A stretch of DNA of 64,000 bases. Origin: Heliocidaris tuberculata (lineage: Eukaryota; Echinodermata; Echinoidea; Camarodonta; Echinometridae). The position numbers were made by a program, and so were the translations under genes. Numbering within the stretch: the first letter of the stretch is position 1; every line of letters begins with the position of its first letter. The stretch covers positions 36,306,774 to 36,370,773 of the forward strand of contig CM046833.1 in the NCBI GenBank assembly GCA_025618425.1, given 5' to 3'. Shown here piece after piece: positions 46,623 through 58,688 of this stretch. Below the pieces are notes generated by a model. It had not been told where the DNA came from. It made no database searches and was given only the letters and a program-made list of their open reading frames with translations.

Positions 46623-47064
46623 TCAATTTCTCATCATTATGATGATTCCAAAACCTCACGGTATACATCAATTCTTATGCAGACATGATCAACCTTTCCC
46701 CAATAGACCTGTTCACAAATATATTCGAATTTTATGCATACTTTTAAACCAAAGGTTGTTCTTGACAACCTGAAAGCTTGTCAGAGGCTTTTCAGACATA
46801 GCAACAAGTAAAGTATGCAAGCTGGATTCTAAGTACTGTAGTTCAATAACAGGTTAATGGAATACCTCGCTACTAGGTCCGCAGGAAAGAAACATCCATA
46901 AATTTGAATAATTTCGAGAACAGGTCTATTGCTTTGAGACAGTTTCTTCACAATGTAATCACCTGATTAAAACTCAGCTTTATCTTTAACAATTCATATA
47001 TGAATGTATAACAATCTCAACATCTTTTACTCAAATCAATTTGCATTATGACATTTTAGTCAAC
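46623..47064. other. Copy B intergenic part
   Basis: It aligns with 26400-26840 and holds no gene. Confidence 0.55.
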
Positions 47065-47490
47065 TTGACATTTGATGAACCTTGAAAAGTTCTTCCCGTT
47101 GAAGTTTCTTGTGGATTAGTGATCCCATGTTGTCTCCGAACAATTTCAGCTTTGTTGCTCCCAAAGTAACTTTGAGCATTTTGCATAATTTGCATAAATC
47201 AAAAACGTCACATAGACAGGCAATGTTAAACCCCCCAAGACAACTTATGCACTATGAGTGCGCTGCACCCAACGCTAACAGTGTCGTTAATCTTGTGCAA
47301 TGAAACCTGCGATACAATACAATTCCCTGGTATATCCTCCATTCATTGCGTCACAGGTTATGCTGCATACGATGAATAACACACTGGATTTTGATGTGCA
47401 AATTATGCAAATTGCTCAAGGTTGTCCAAGGGGCAACAAAGCTGAAAATGTTCTTTGACTACACAGACAAAACTTTTCTAGGTTCACTGT
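47065..47490. mobile_element. Octamer-bearing foldback element, copy 3
   Basis: The structure is as at 26843, with ATTTTGCATAATTTGCATAA and GCAAATTATGCAAATTGCTC. Both flanks match copy 2, so element and flanks were duplicated together. Confidence 0.7.
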
Positions 47491-47671
47491 TGGCTGTATA
47501 GGAGCATCAAGTGGACTATTAGATGAAGAAGTCAAGAATGGATACTGTAAGTAATATGTGCACTTTTCAACGATGTTTTATTACCAATTAATCTATTTTT
47601 ACTCTATCTATTTTTACTTCAGCATTATGAGAATGGAACAGGTGAGGGAAAAGAGCAAAGAACAAATTTAA

Positions 47672-48074
47672 TCCTTTCAGGACAAGAATTATTCAAGGGC
47701 TAAATTGATCACATTTTGTTCTTCAAATTGGCAACAATATTTTTCTTTTAGTACTACATGGTTCTAATTAAACCTAACGTCTTCGAAAAAAATATACGTA
47801 GTTACAAACTTTGTCAAAAGTTGACGAAATTGCTAATTTTGATAAAATCAGTGATTTTGCACCTCTCAATGTGTTGCCAATTTAAGGATTTTAAAGCTTA
47901 TTCTTGTTTTTAAAATTCCTGGCATCAAATGCAATATGGTCATGAAACAAAAATGGACATAGTGTGTTCAGAAATTTTTGCTCTTTCTACTCATGCATCT
48001 GGTATATTTTTTGGAGCTCTGAATCAAAAGTTATTTAGCAAAACTACAAAATGTGGTAAATTGTCTTGAAAGGG
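47672..48074. mobile_element. piggyBac-like MITE, copy 2
   Basis: The ends TCCTTTCAGGACAAGAATT and GTCTTGAAAGGG lie between TTAA at 47668-47671 and 48075-48078. The empty site is visible in copy A at 30375-30390 (AACAGATTTAACCCCTTAC). Confidence 0.88.
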
Positions 48075-48078
48075 TTAA

Positions 48079-49673
48079 CCCCTTACGACAATAACCCAAT
48101 ACAATACAATACTACAATACAATACAATGCAATATACAGTCCATGCTTAGAATCGAAGGTAGCAACGCTGATACTGGGTTTGGGGATTCCCACATCTATT
48201 TTTAGAACAACATTGGAGAGGAAGTAACAACACTGGTGAGGAAGTAACAACACTGGCGAGGAACACTGGTATATAAATTGTTCACTAACCCTTGGAAAAT
48301 ACAAACAACGTTGGCTTTCTCTCTCTCTGTACAATTCTACAAGACACCAAGTTCCTGTGCATCATTACTGCGAACAAGTTAGCGTAACCATCAGGTAAAT
48401 CCATACAGAATCAAATGTGATCTTAAAAATACATTTATCACTGATGAACTATGGTCTAAAATTTTTATAGCAGCCACATCTGAGGTAAAAAATGATTCTT
48501 ACTTCCATGGCACTACATGTCTGTGTATGTAATTCAAATGATTCCATAATTTTCAGAAATTTCCCTTGATTGTAGATTAACTTGTTTCTAATTAAGGGAC
48601 AATTACTAAATCTATAAGTATCGACACTCAGAAAAGATTTTTGATTTTTTAAAGACAAGGTATAGTGTCTTTTCTTGCTTTGTGTGTGAAAGTTTTCATG
48701 ACGTGATGAATGAAGATCTTGATTCTCTTATTTTTCTAACTTCGATCAATAGAGTGAAATCATTACATTAGCTCACAGACAGTCTCGGTAGCACAAACAT
48801 ACTGGCAAGAAACTTATCTATCATAGTCACATACTATTCTCCTTTTATCATAAGACTCATGTACGAGATCATTTAACATTCCATTCACGATTTCGAACAA
48901 ATTTTAGTGTAAATATCTGTAAGAAGCGCTTGGTAACGGCTTTTCACTGCCTCACGTTAAGACCATATCCACCCGAAGGTTCCCCGCACAATAAACCCAG
49001 CGCTTCGCACTGTGTGTAGTGTATTCTATAACACACAGCAATCCCCATGTGCGTAATGTGTGTGGCCGTTGTTTGAATTTACATCCCCTCTTTTTTGGGC
49101 CAGGGATTTTTATTACTTTTCACCTCTCATTCGATAAATATTTCACTTGAGGAGGAAAAAACTTCACAGCATCTTAGTTATGTTAGTACCCTGCTATTTA
49201 TTAAGTAAAATCAAAGAAATCTCACGAAAAGTTTTTGAGAGCTTCCCAAAACTATCTGTTACCTTTAACAATCACTCCATTACTGTAAAAGAGGAAAGTT
49301 TCATGTGATTGATTTTTCGGGCTTGGCCGAGTAAGGTCAATTTCATGTGTTTTAATTTAATGCGCTGGGCTCATGGGCCAAAGAATACATAAACATTCCT
49401 GTTTTCATTTTCGAGCAAATTTCATGCCGCGCGAAATGCGCAAAACTTTCCAAACCGCATAATATTCCACGTTTCCAGTAGTTCGTAAAATCCCCGCTGC
49501 AATTTTCACAAAACCTCTTATTCCTCACAGAAAAACACATATAATGGGCATTTGATGTAATGAAGCTACTTTTTAGTTTATTTGACAAAAAATGTTCAAA
49601 AGTAATAATTTCGTGCAGATATATTGGTTTATTTAATAAAAACTTTCTTGCAAATCACTGTGTATGGATGTAG
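48079..49673. other. Upstream region of gene 6, with a copy-specific insert at about 48773-49485
   Basis: Bases 48079-48772 and 49486-49670 align with 30890-31800. The 0.7 kb between (from about GCTCACAGACAGTCTCGG) is missing in copy A near 31640, where TTAGTTCGTAAAATCC is continuous. No inverted ends or genes are recognisable in the insert. Confidence 0.55.
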
Positions 49674-49933
49674 GGAAAGGGAGAGAAAGAGAGAGAAAGA
49701 TTGATAGATGAGAGAGAGAGAGAGAGATAGAGGAGTGAGAGATTGATAAAAGAGAGAAATAGAGGAGAAAGACAGAGAATGAAGAGAGAGATAGAGAAAG
49801 GCAAGAGAGATAGAGGAGAAAAATAGAGGAGAGAGAGATGGGAGGGAGAGCGAGAGATGGGAGAGAGATAGAGAGAGAGAGGGGGAGGGAGAGAGAGAGA
49901 GAGAGACAGGAGAGAGAGAGAGAGGGGGAGGAG
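49674..49933 (+). promoter_or_regulatory. GA-rich tract upstream of gene 6
   Basis: It is the counterpart of 31801-31973, longer and also purine-only, ending 151 bases before the ATG. Confidence 0.4.
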
Positions 49934-50083
49934 TGAAGGATTTTTTAAACTGGTATTTTACTAAGTAACTGTATGTAAATGAAAAAAAATATGTATGCAT
50001 CTCTAGGTGGCATTTTTTTTTTTTTTTTCTTCTTTAATGTCTTAAAAAGGTATTTTAAATTGTGTTTTTAAAGGTGTCTAAAA

Positions 50084-52799
50084 ATGCAAAGTTTAAAGTG
50101 TGCTAAGTTTAAAATGTTCCAACACTGCTTTCCTTACTCTCTTAATAGCACCAACAATGTTGCTCAAGCCAGTTTTAATCTCTATCTACCTGGGGTACAC
50201 GATGTGGTTCATTTCACATCTGACAACAAGAAGCTACAGATTAATTGCAGGACCTACTCCAGCTGGGATACCAGCACTAGAACTTCCTCCAGTCCCACAT
50301 ACTGAATTTCATGACAGAAAGATGACGGTTATCTCTTCCCTGTTCAACAACACGCAAGATACCATCTGCAAAGTCAACTTCACTGCACCTTTGAGTTGCA
50401 TAAATGAAGGAAGGAATTTAGATCTGGACTTGGAAGAGAACAGCAGTTCAGTCCACTTCACTGTACCATCCTCATATCCACAGGCCGGCATGCTTGAGCT
50501 ATCCAGTGGCCATGAGCTTGCCTTACGCGAGGCTTCAGAACATACCCATTTGTCACACATGGCTTGTTTTATCTTTTGCATTGCGTTGTACTGCATGTAT
50601 ACTATCCTCGCTAAAATGTGTCAAAGACTAATATCATCCATAGGATCAAAAACACAGAGCTTTATACAGTCTTCAAAGTTCCCTATCTACATCTTCCTAG
50701 GCTACATGCTGTGGTTCATTACAGAATTGTCATCAATACACTACAAACAGAGTTCAGCAAGTCATCGGTCCTCCAAAATCACTTGGGTGACTTCCACTTC
50801 TATAGCTGTTCATATACTTACTCTCCAGGAAACAGGTAACTTCACATATACCTTCACAACTAGCATCCATGACTCTGTAGGACAATATCCTAGTAGTGCT
50901 TCAGCTGATGAGGAGCAACAATTCAAGCTCCCTGCAGTCCCACTTACTGACAATGGTGGTTGCAAGGTAAATGTTACGTTTTCCTTGTTCAACCTTGATG
51001 CAGATATACATAACCCGAATGAAGGACAGAATTTGGGTCCATCCAGTTGTCATGGTGTTGCAAGATCATGGAAAATCAACATAACTAACCTGGTTGGCAT
51101 GGCATTCACATTTTGTCTCGTGATACATGTTATATTTCCTATTTTAACTTAAGTGTGGAGAAAAATGGTAAGTTTTGTATCAGGAAACTATATAACAGCA
51201 AACATGGAGTCCAAACTCAGAGAGATACAAACTTTACTCAATAAACAACAAATTGACAACCAAGAATTACAGAGAAGAGAGGAAGCTGTGAATTTAGCAT
51301 TATATGAAAACAAAAGAAAACTCAAAACCACACAAATCGTATTGAAGAGAAAACAAGTTGCTTTATTGCAATTACAAAGTCAACACCAAATTAGGCCTAC
51401 AACTTTGAAATTACAAAAGTGTAAAAAGAAACTAAACAAGACATTTTTCTTACTCAGTGAAAACCAAGCCGCATTGTCAGAATTTAAATCTCTACAAAAG
51501 AAAGCCACCTTAGAATTACGCAACAACAGAATCAAGCTCAAAAGAACAAAATCATTACTTGAAAATAAAAAATCAGAAGTATCAGTACTACAGGTTACAA
51601 ATAGGTTTTTCAACTCTGAATTAAAGGAAAGTCAGAGACAACTTACTTATACTCGATCCTTGCTGGTTGAAAACGAAGTTGAACTATCCAATTTAGAAGC
51701 TAGCAAGAGAGCTATGCAAACAGACCTCCAGGAAGCTAATAGAAAACTTTCTGAAACACTGAGGAACAGGTTAGCTGCTCTGTATGAGTTACAAGCACAA
51801 GAGCAAGAGACAAAGATAAAATTGTATGATATGTCAAGAAAACTGACTCAAAAAGAATCAGATCTAAAAGCTGTACAGGAAGCTAAAAGCTCTGAATTTG
51901 AAGACTGCCAAAAGAAACTTGCTGAGACGTGATCCTTGCTCACTGAAAACAAAACTGCACTTTCAAAATTGGCAACTGATAAAGAAGCAATGAAGGCAGA
52001 ATTATTGGAATGTCAAAGAAATCTCAGAGAGTCACGGTGCATGCTCAGTGAAACTAAAAGCGCATTATCAGAAATAGAGACTCGTCAAAACGTCACATAC
52101 ACAGAATTAAACAATGTTCAAAAGAAACTTGCCGAAACAGAATCACTACTAAGAGAAAAAGATGGGGAACTCAGAAGAGCAAATGTTAAAAGGATCGATA
52201 TTAGCTCAGAACTCGGTGAAGTTAACCCTTTCAGGACAGGAATTATTCAAGGGCTAAATTGATCACATTTTCGTTCTTCAAATTGGCAACAATAATATTT
52301 TTCTTTTAGTACTACAAGATTGTAATAAGGGGTAATGTCTTTGAAAACAATATACATGGTTAAAAGAATTGGCGAAAAGTTGAAAAAGTTGCCAATTTCG
52401 ATGAAAAACCATGATTTTGAACCTCTCAATGTGTTGCCAATTTAAGGATTTTAAAGCTTATTCTCCTTTTTAAAATTCCTGGGATCAATTGCAGTATGGT
52501 CATTTAACGAAAATGGACAGTGTGTGCAGAAATTTTTGCTCTTTCTACTCAAGTATCTGGTATATTTTTCAGGGCTCTGAATCAAAAGTTATTGAGCCAA
52601 ACCACAAATTGTGGTCAATTGTCTTGAAAGGGTTAAAGAAAAAATCCTTTGCCCTATTTGCTGTTTAGTGGAAAAGGACCAAGCCCTCTCTTGTGGGCAT
52701 ATGATCTGCTATCGTTGCCTTCAAGAGATCCGAACAAGAAACAATCTGTGTCCAACTTGTCGCACCGGGATACAGAATGTTACTAAACTATACCTTTAA
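50084..52799 (+). pseudogene. Gene 6: broken copy of gene 4 with a transposon between coiled coil and RING
   Basis: The ancestral start is ATG 50084, matching gene 4 (MQSLKCA). A 16-bp tandem duplication just after it (about 50105-50120) shifts the frame; the long downstream frame then runs from about 50100. It encodes the same two membrane-loop-membrane modules as gene 4, with several Asn-x-Ser/Thr sequons. Within one continuing frame there is a TAA at 51150-51152 (gene 4 has AAA), a TGA at 51930-51932 (probably from CGA) and a 407-bp MITE at 52226-52632. The RING (52653-52763) keeps eight ligands (C-x2-C-x10-C-x-H-x2-C-x2-C-x10-C-x2-C) and ends Lys-Leu-Tyr-Leu. Four independent lesions make a functional full-length protein very unlikely. 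Confidence 0.9.
52226..52632. mobile_element. piggyBac-like MITE, copy 3, inside gene 6
   Basis: The ends CCCTTTCAGGACAGGAATT and GTCTTGAAAGGG are flanked by TTAA at 52222-52225 and 52633-52636. Element plus one TTAA is 411 bp, a multiple of three, so coiled-coil and RING frames remain in phase, but a TGA inside the element (52260) ends translation. Confidence 0.93.
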
Positions 52800-54002
52800 A
52801 GTGATTGATTAACTTTGTGAAAAATTGTAAAATCAGCTCAAATGCCAGTGAATTGTGTGCAGTCCTCTAACTACATATATAATTAAGGATATGTAAAAGT
52901 ATGAGAGAAAATGGAACCCGTTTACTATCCTAAAAAAGACAAAAACGCGATCAATCGCTAGCGCAAGTCGCTCGGCTTCTTCGCTGCGCTGCAGTCACAA
53001 AAACCAAGCACCGGCGCTTGGCGATTTCAGAGCGGGTTTCCAGCCCGTACGGTATTCTGTGATAGAGCGAGGTATGCCAACCGTAAGAGTTCTTTAGGGT
53101 TCGGTGGTACTCTATCCCGACATCAATGTTCAATCGTAAATATCTTGATATATAAATGGCCGATCAGCTTATAAAACTCAGGCGATTCCTGTCTGAGCTA
53201 AAGGTTTGCAATTATGATTACAGCATTAGCTGGAACAGTGATTTTTTTTTTCAATCCTGGGCAAAGTTCCTTTAAATCTTGGAACAATTCCAGAGAATTT
53301 GTATAGACAGGTAAATCATTCCTGTATTGTTATATAATCACCAAACTTTAAGATCTCAAGCACATAAGCAACTTTGTTCCTCTCAATTCACGGCAAGGAA
53401 AATCTTTTTATAAAAAAGAAATACAGCAATATTCCTTTTTCACATAGAGACTTTCTAAACAAATTCTAACCACTGTCTACATATGTTTATATCCAATTCT
53501 GTAAAATGACAACAAAAGGTTTGTATTGAAAAAAAGCATGCATATACATGTACTATGTTTACATCTTCCAAATATCAGATCAGTGGAAGAACAAATATTC
53601 TCTCTCTAAAAAAAGTGAATTTTCACTAAATTTTCACTTCCCCAGGAGTTATTTCAATGATCATAGGAGTGAATATCTATTTGTTTCAGAGTGCTCTAAA
53701 AAGATTAAAATAGTAAACGTTCACTCTAATTTCACTATACATGTATTTTTCACTCCCCCGGGGAGTTACGACAGTGATCAGTCACTGTTTTTTTGTTTTT
53801 TTTAGAGTTCATGAATATTTATGATGTGTAATGCAGATGCATAAAAGCATAGTCAACAATAAGTTTACTGTCATTTCAAACTACTTCAAGTTTTTATCAT
53901 GGTTTGCGAAATAAAGATAAAATGAAATGAAATGGAATGAAAGTGCAGAATTTAGAAAAGCAGATATATTTTTGTTACTGGTATATGTTTTGCATTGAAA
54001 TA
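52800..54002. other. Intergenic, no recognisable gene
   Basis: A GC-richer patch at about 52945-53120 contains GCGGGTTTCCAGCCCGTACG but no identifiable gene. The rest is AT-rich. Confidence 0.5.
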
Positions 54003-54209
54003 CAGTGAACCTTATCTATAAAAACCACTCAAGGGAGACAGGAAAAGTGATCTTTATGAGCAGGTGGTTTTTATGGACAGGTTCCTTTAATACATGTTTT
54101 AATGAGAAATGCTGTTCAAGAGAAACAAAAATTGTGGTCTTTATAGACAGGTGGTCTTTATAGACAGGTGGTCTTTCTATAAAGGTGGTCACTAAAGCAG
54201 GTTTGACTG
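54003..54209. mobile_element. TA-flanked MITE, copy 2
   Basis: The ends CAGTGAACC and GCAGGTTTGACTG are flanked by TA (54001-54002, 54210-54211). The interior repeats GACAGGTGGTCTTTATA two to three times. Confidence 0.8.
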
Positions 54210-54232
54210 TACTTGTATGTGATGAATACAGT

Positions 54233-54645
54233 CAGCATTGTCACTATGGGGGTCGGCGCCGGTCGGAACCTTCCACCACTCAAAATTTCTGACCGGCACT
54301 CAATGCAATATCACACCCGCCTGCCCGGCACTAATTTCCCCACTGACAAAGAAAAAAATACTACGACTTTGACCTACGAACATGCAATTGTGGTTTAAGC
54401 CAGTAATCTGACAGCACTCACAGCAGTTACATGTACAAAGTAAACCAAATACTTGTACAGTAGTTACAATGCTTATATGCTGCAGCTACAATACAGTGTG
54501 CACTGAGTAGATACATGATATTTTTACTGTTTAACTATAACTTATAAGTCCTGAAAACCGACTAGATTTTGTCCCCCTGAACCCCCGTGGCAAGGTGTCG
54601 GGCGATAAAATTTCCACCACTGAAAAGTCCCTGGTGACTACAGTC
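54233..54645. mobile_element. hAT-like element, copy 1
   Basis: About 410 bp nearly identical to 58063-58671 without its nested insert: GGTCGGCGCCGGTCGGAACC, CACTAATTTCCCCACTGAC and GATAAAATTTCCACCACTGA are shared. The right end is slightly degenerate. Confidence 0.75.
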
Positions 54646-57600
54646 ATAAAAGTGGAACTGTAACACCCCAGTCACACAGACCAATAAAGACAGGAGACTG
54701 ACAAAGGACCGAAGAAAAAATTACATTAGCCCGAATGGCCGACAATCGATCAGTTTGGAGTCAGCATGGAGCCGGTCTCATACTTTACATGTAGGTCAAT
54801 AAATAACGTAAACTTAGCTTTATAGCGAAATGTAGCAGCACGAAAAGACACGTCTGGAACGCAAATTGCATGTTGTTGAAAATCAAGATTTAATTGCATT
54901 AAGATGAAGCACATCATTAAATCATAGAGTATGTAAAAATATCTCTACTACCTTGATCAGGCCTAATATTACGACTTTGGAAAATTTGTTTATCAGTAAA
55001 CAGTGGGGGACTAGCCCTATAATTAGCGAGCGATTGTCCATTGAGTTGACCCCCTTTGACCTCGCCAGTTCTTGCATTTTCCCACGATTTACGTAAAGTT
55101 GTTTACAAATGCAAGCTGAAAAATAATGTATCAAACACCACTTTTTGTAAACATGAAGTTCGAAAAATGATTAAATGTAAATGTATCTTTCACAACAATA
55201 CTGCAAAATCAAAGCTCGACCAACGGAAAATATGAAATTTTAGCAATATTTCTTCGATTACAAACAGAAAATTTTACCTGTTAGACTTCTCCTAAAATTC
55301 CTCATTTCGGCTAGATTCGCAAGAAAATCACTGTCATGAATCATTTTATTGTACATTTTTCTACAATCGTATGGTATTTACTTGAGGTGAATTTTCCGCA
55401 TAGAGTTGTGTCAGAAAAAAAGGATCTCGGTGTCAGATCGCCGAGGCTGACATAAAAGAAAAATACTACAACCTCGTCCCATGCGTTGAAATCTGTGTAG
55501 GGCTGAGCTCTGTGCGCGAGTGCTTACCGTGCTCCATGGGCCATGCGCATGCGCAATCTATGAATGAGCTGACTACGGCTGACTCATGAATATCGTATGT
55601 GCAGATCGTGAATTTGGCATCACTGCGCGTAATTTGCTGCTCTAAATTGCTGCAAGATATCGTGTGAAAAAGACGTAGTATCTCTGCAAAGAAAGAAGTC
55701 ACATCAGCAAAACTTTGTCTAAATAAGGAATATACACCCCCGAATAAGGAAATGAAGTTTCATGAATATTTATGCAGGGGTAGACTTGTGTCAGAAAAAA
55801 ATAGACATGTAGTTTTTTGACGTTTTCATTTCAAAATGTTGCTATAACTCAACAAAACAGTCATCATATTTCAGGATTTTTTCAGACAATCATTTATAAC
55901 TACAAATTAGTTCATGTAAATCGCCAAAATAGAGGCGCAAATTAAAGTTCCTTGTTTTGCCATTGTGATGACCGCACGCACGCACTGAGCTAGAAGTCCG
56001 TTGGTAATTCAAAACAAACCAGTGGTTAATGAGATGCAAATTGTACCGTATCACTAATTGTAAAGATATACAGTGCGACTGTATGTTTACTTGACAGGCC
56101 CTGCTTAATTCAATTCATTATCTAGGGCTCTACACTGCTTGTTTTTGTTATTTTGAATGTCATGTGAATAATGTGTTGTATCTTTCTTTGTAAAGTGATC
56201 CAATGTCTATGATCATTTAGAGAAATAAAATGCATATATATATTACAAAAATCTTTATGTATATTATGCTAAGGATTTGGGGCCTTTTCTTTTGTTTGAA
56301 TAGGCGCCTCCCTTGGCTCTTTAGGTCCCCACCTTTTGGTACCCACGGGCGGGGAATAGTCCCCAGATGGTTGGGAGGCACTTTTTAAGTGCTGAAGTAC
56401 CGTCCATATTTCATAAATTCATTTTTAAACATTGAATTTCCGGAGGGAGTAATATTTCTGTCGATGGAACAGCTCACTGTCGTAGCACGGAAAAGTACCT
56501 TCTGTTATGCCCCCAACCCATACCAATTACCTGTGAAGGGGAGAAACTTCATTGGTGTATTGCCAAAGAACAACGTGACGTATTCTCCAAGGCCATATCC
56601 GCATGTGTATATTGGCTTCAGTGTATGCAAAACACGTGTTACTTGTTCGCACATGTACATGTACTGCTCAATGTACATGTAGTATTTGTAGCTTCATGGT
56701 TACATAACAGTTTAGTGCGTGTGTAACTCTATGGTTTCACGGCTGGGTGGGGAGGAATGGGGTGGTGGGTGGGGTGGGTGGGGATGTCTCATTGAAGCCG
56801 GTACTCGTACATGAAAACGTGGGGGGGGGGGGTCGTCGTGATCGATTCGGATCGATTCTGGTGCCCGTAAACTTTTCTGCCTTTTATTTGTGAAAATTCG
56901 GCTCCTTTGGAAGTTTGATTTATATGTGAGCATTCCATTACTTTATAAATTGCACTTTCAACAGGTTTTTTTTTGTTTGTTAGTTTGTTGGTGTTTTTTT
57001 TTTGGGGGGGGGGGGGAGGGGGGCTGTTTCTTAGTTGAACTTAATTCTTTCTGTGATACAATTGTTTTGTTTTTTGTTGGTTTTTTTTGTGGGGGTTGAT
57101 GTTCGATGAGACAGGGTGAAGCCGGGAGGAACATGTAACTGTTAGATGTAAAAAAAAAAGGGGGGGATTTCGGCCACTTCATATTTTAGGACTCTTTATT
57201 TCACTTAGGAATATCGGTTGCCACGGTGTAAAGAAGCAGCCCCCCCCCCCCACCAAAATTTCCTTCGAAAATATTTCCACTATGATATGAATACGTATAG
57301 GATACTAACCCTCGCGCTGGGGGTGACGGGAGGCCGATGGGGTGGGGGAGGGGGTACGGTAGGGAAAGGTCAATCCGTCGGTCCTCACAAGACTTATAAG
57401 GGGGCCATAATCCCCCTGAAAAGAAAATGACAATAAATTCATTTTTTTTCTAATTTTTGCATCCTTTACAAGGGACTTACCGCTAATTATGCATGTTATG
57501 TTTTTATGGCCTTAATTTCTCTGAGTATTAAACCACAGAAACATGGCAAGATCAAATCGCTCACTCTAGCTCTATTCATGGATATACTATTCAAACATAA

Positions 57601-58062
57601 TTATATCCATGCTCTGTGTGCGAGAATCCCGCCCAGGTGTAAATGAGATCATGTGTCATCCATAGGCCACAGGGCCGACGTAACATAAATAAATATTATT
57701 ATTCAGTCATTCATAAAGTAAAACAATCGTCATTTAGTCTTCATCAAGATGAAAATGTATTTTCTTCAGAACTCATGCAAGATTTGGATGAATAACACAT
57801 TCTCACATGTTGTAAATACTTCTTGGTAAAAAAAATAACACATTACCCCACTTTTTTCTTTATTCACTTGATTGTGACAAATATACAGTACTGTGATTAA
57901 TCATAAACACAGCTAGCGCCCGGGGATGATATGTCCACGGGCTGCTTCAGCTTATTTCATATATTGTACAACGCTAACCTGTTGACTACTGAAGTCTTTA
58001 GCTCTCATAGGCTTAATACAGGCGCCACCCGGTTCCTGTAGTCTATGGGTTAGTGTTATGAA
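54646..58062. other. Intergenic, no convincing gene
   Basis: G-rich runs occur at 56740-56835, 57003-57023 and 57330-57360, and a C-run at 57240. Bases 57966-58055 are the inverted partner of the repeat at 3969. Small frames on both strands show no recognisable domain. Confidence 0.55.
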
Positions 58063-58671
58063 CAGCGTTGTCACTACGGTGGTCGGCGCCGGTCAGAACC
58101 TTCCACCCCTCGAAATTTCCGACCGGCACTCAATGCAATATCCCACCCACCCGCCCGCCACTAATTTCCCCACTGACAAAGAAAAAATACGATTTTGACC
58201 TACGAACATGCAACTGTGGTTTAAGCCAGTAATCTGACAGCACTCACAGCAGGTATATGTACAGAGTAAACCAAATACTGTATAAGTGGTTATTTTCGCG
58301 GTGGTTTTATTTTCGCGATTTTCGCGAGTCGGTCCTCGCGAAAATTTCCACTTCAATATATGGCTATTTATAGTAACAAAAACATCACAAAAATCGTGAA
58401 ATTAAACCCTCGCGAATTTCCCTACCTAGTCCAAAATCGCGAAAATATCTGTACGCCAAAAAAACAGCTTATACAGTACTAGCACAGTAGTCACAATGCT
58501 TAATGCTGCAGCTACAGTACAGTGTGTATTGTGTAGATACATGATATTTTTACTGTTTAACTATAACTTACAAGCCCTGAAAACCGACTAGTTTTTGTCC
58601 CCCTGAACCCCCGTGGCTAGGTTTTGGGCGATAAAATTTCCACCACTGAAAAGTCCCTGGTGACAACACTG
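58063..58671. mobile_element. hAT-like element, copy 2, with perfect 8-bp target duplication
   Basis: The ends CAGCGTTGTCACTACGG and CCCTGGTGACAACACTG are imperfect inverses. GTTATGAA flanks both sides (58055-58062, 58672-58679). A 199-bp element is nested at 58278-58476. Confidence 0.88.
58278..58476. mobile_element. TA-flanked MITE with TTTTCGCGA motifs, nested
   Basis: The ends CTGTATAAGTGG and GCTTATACAG are inverted and flanked by TA. TTTTCGCGATT, CTCGCGAAAATT and AATCGCGAAAAT recur inside. It is absent from the first copy of the host element at 54445. Confidence 0.85.
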
Positions 58672-58688
58672 GTTATGAATGGCTTTAA

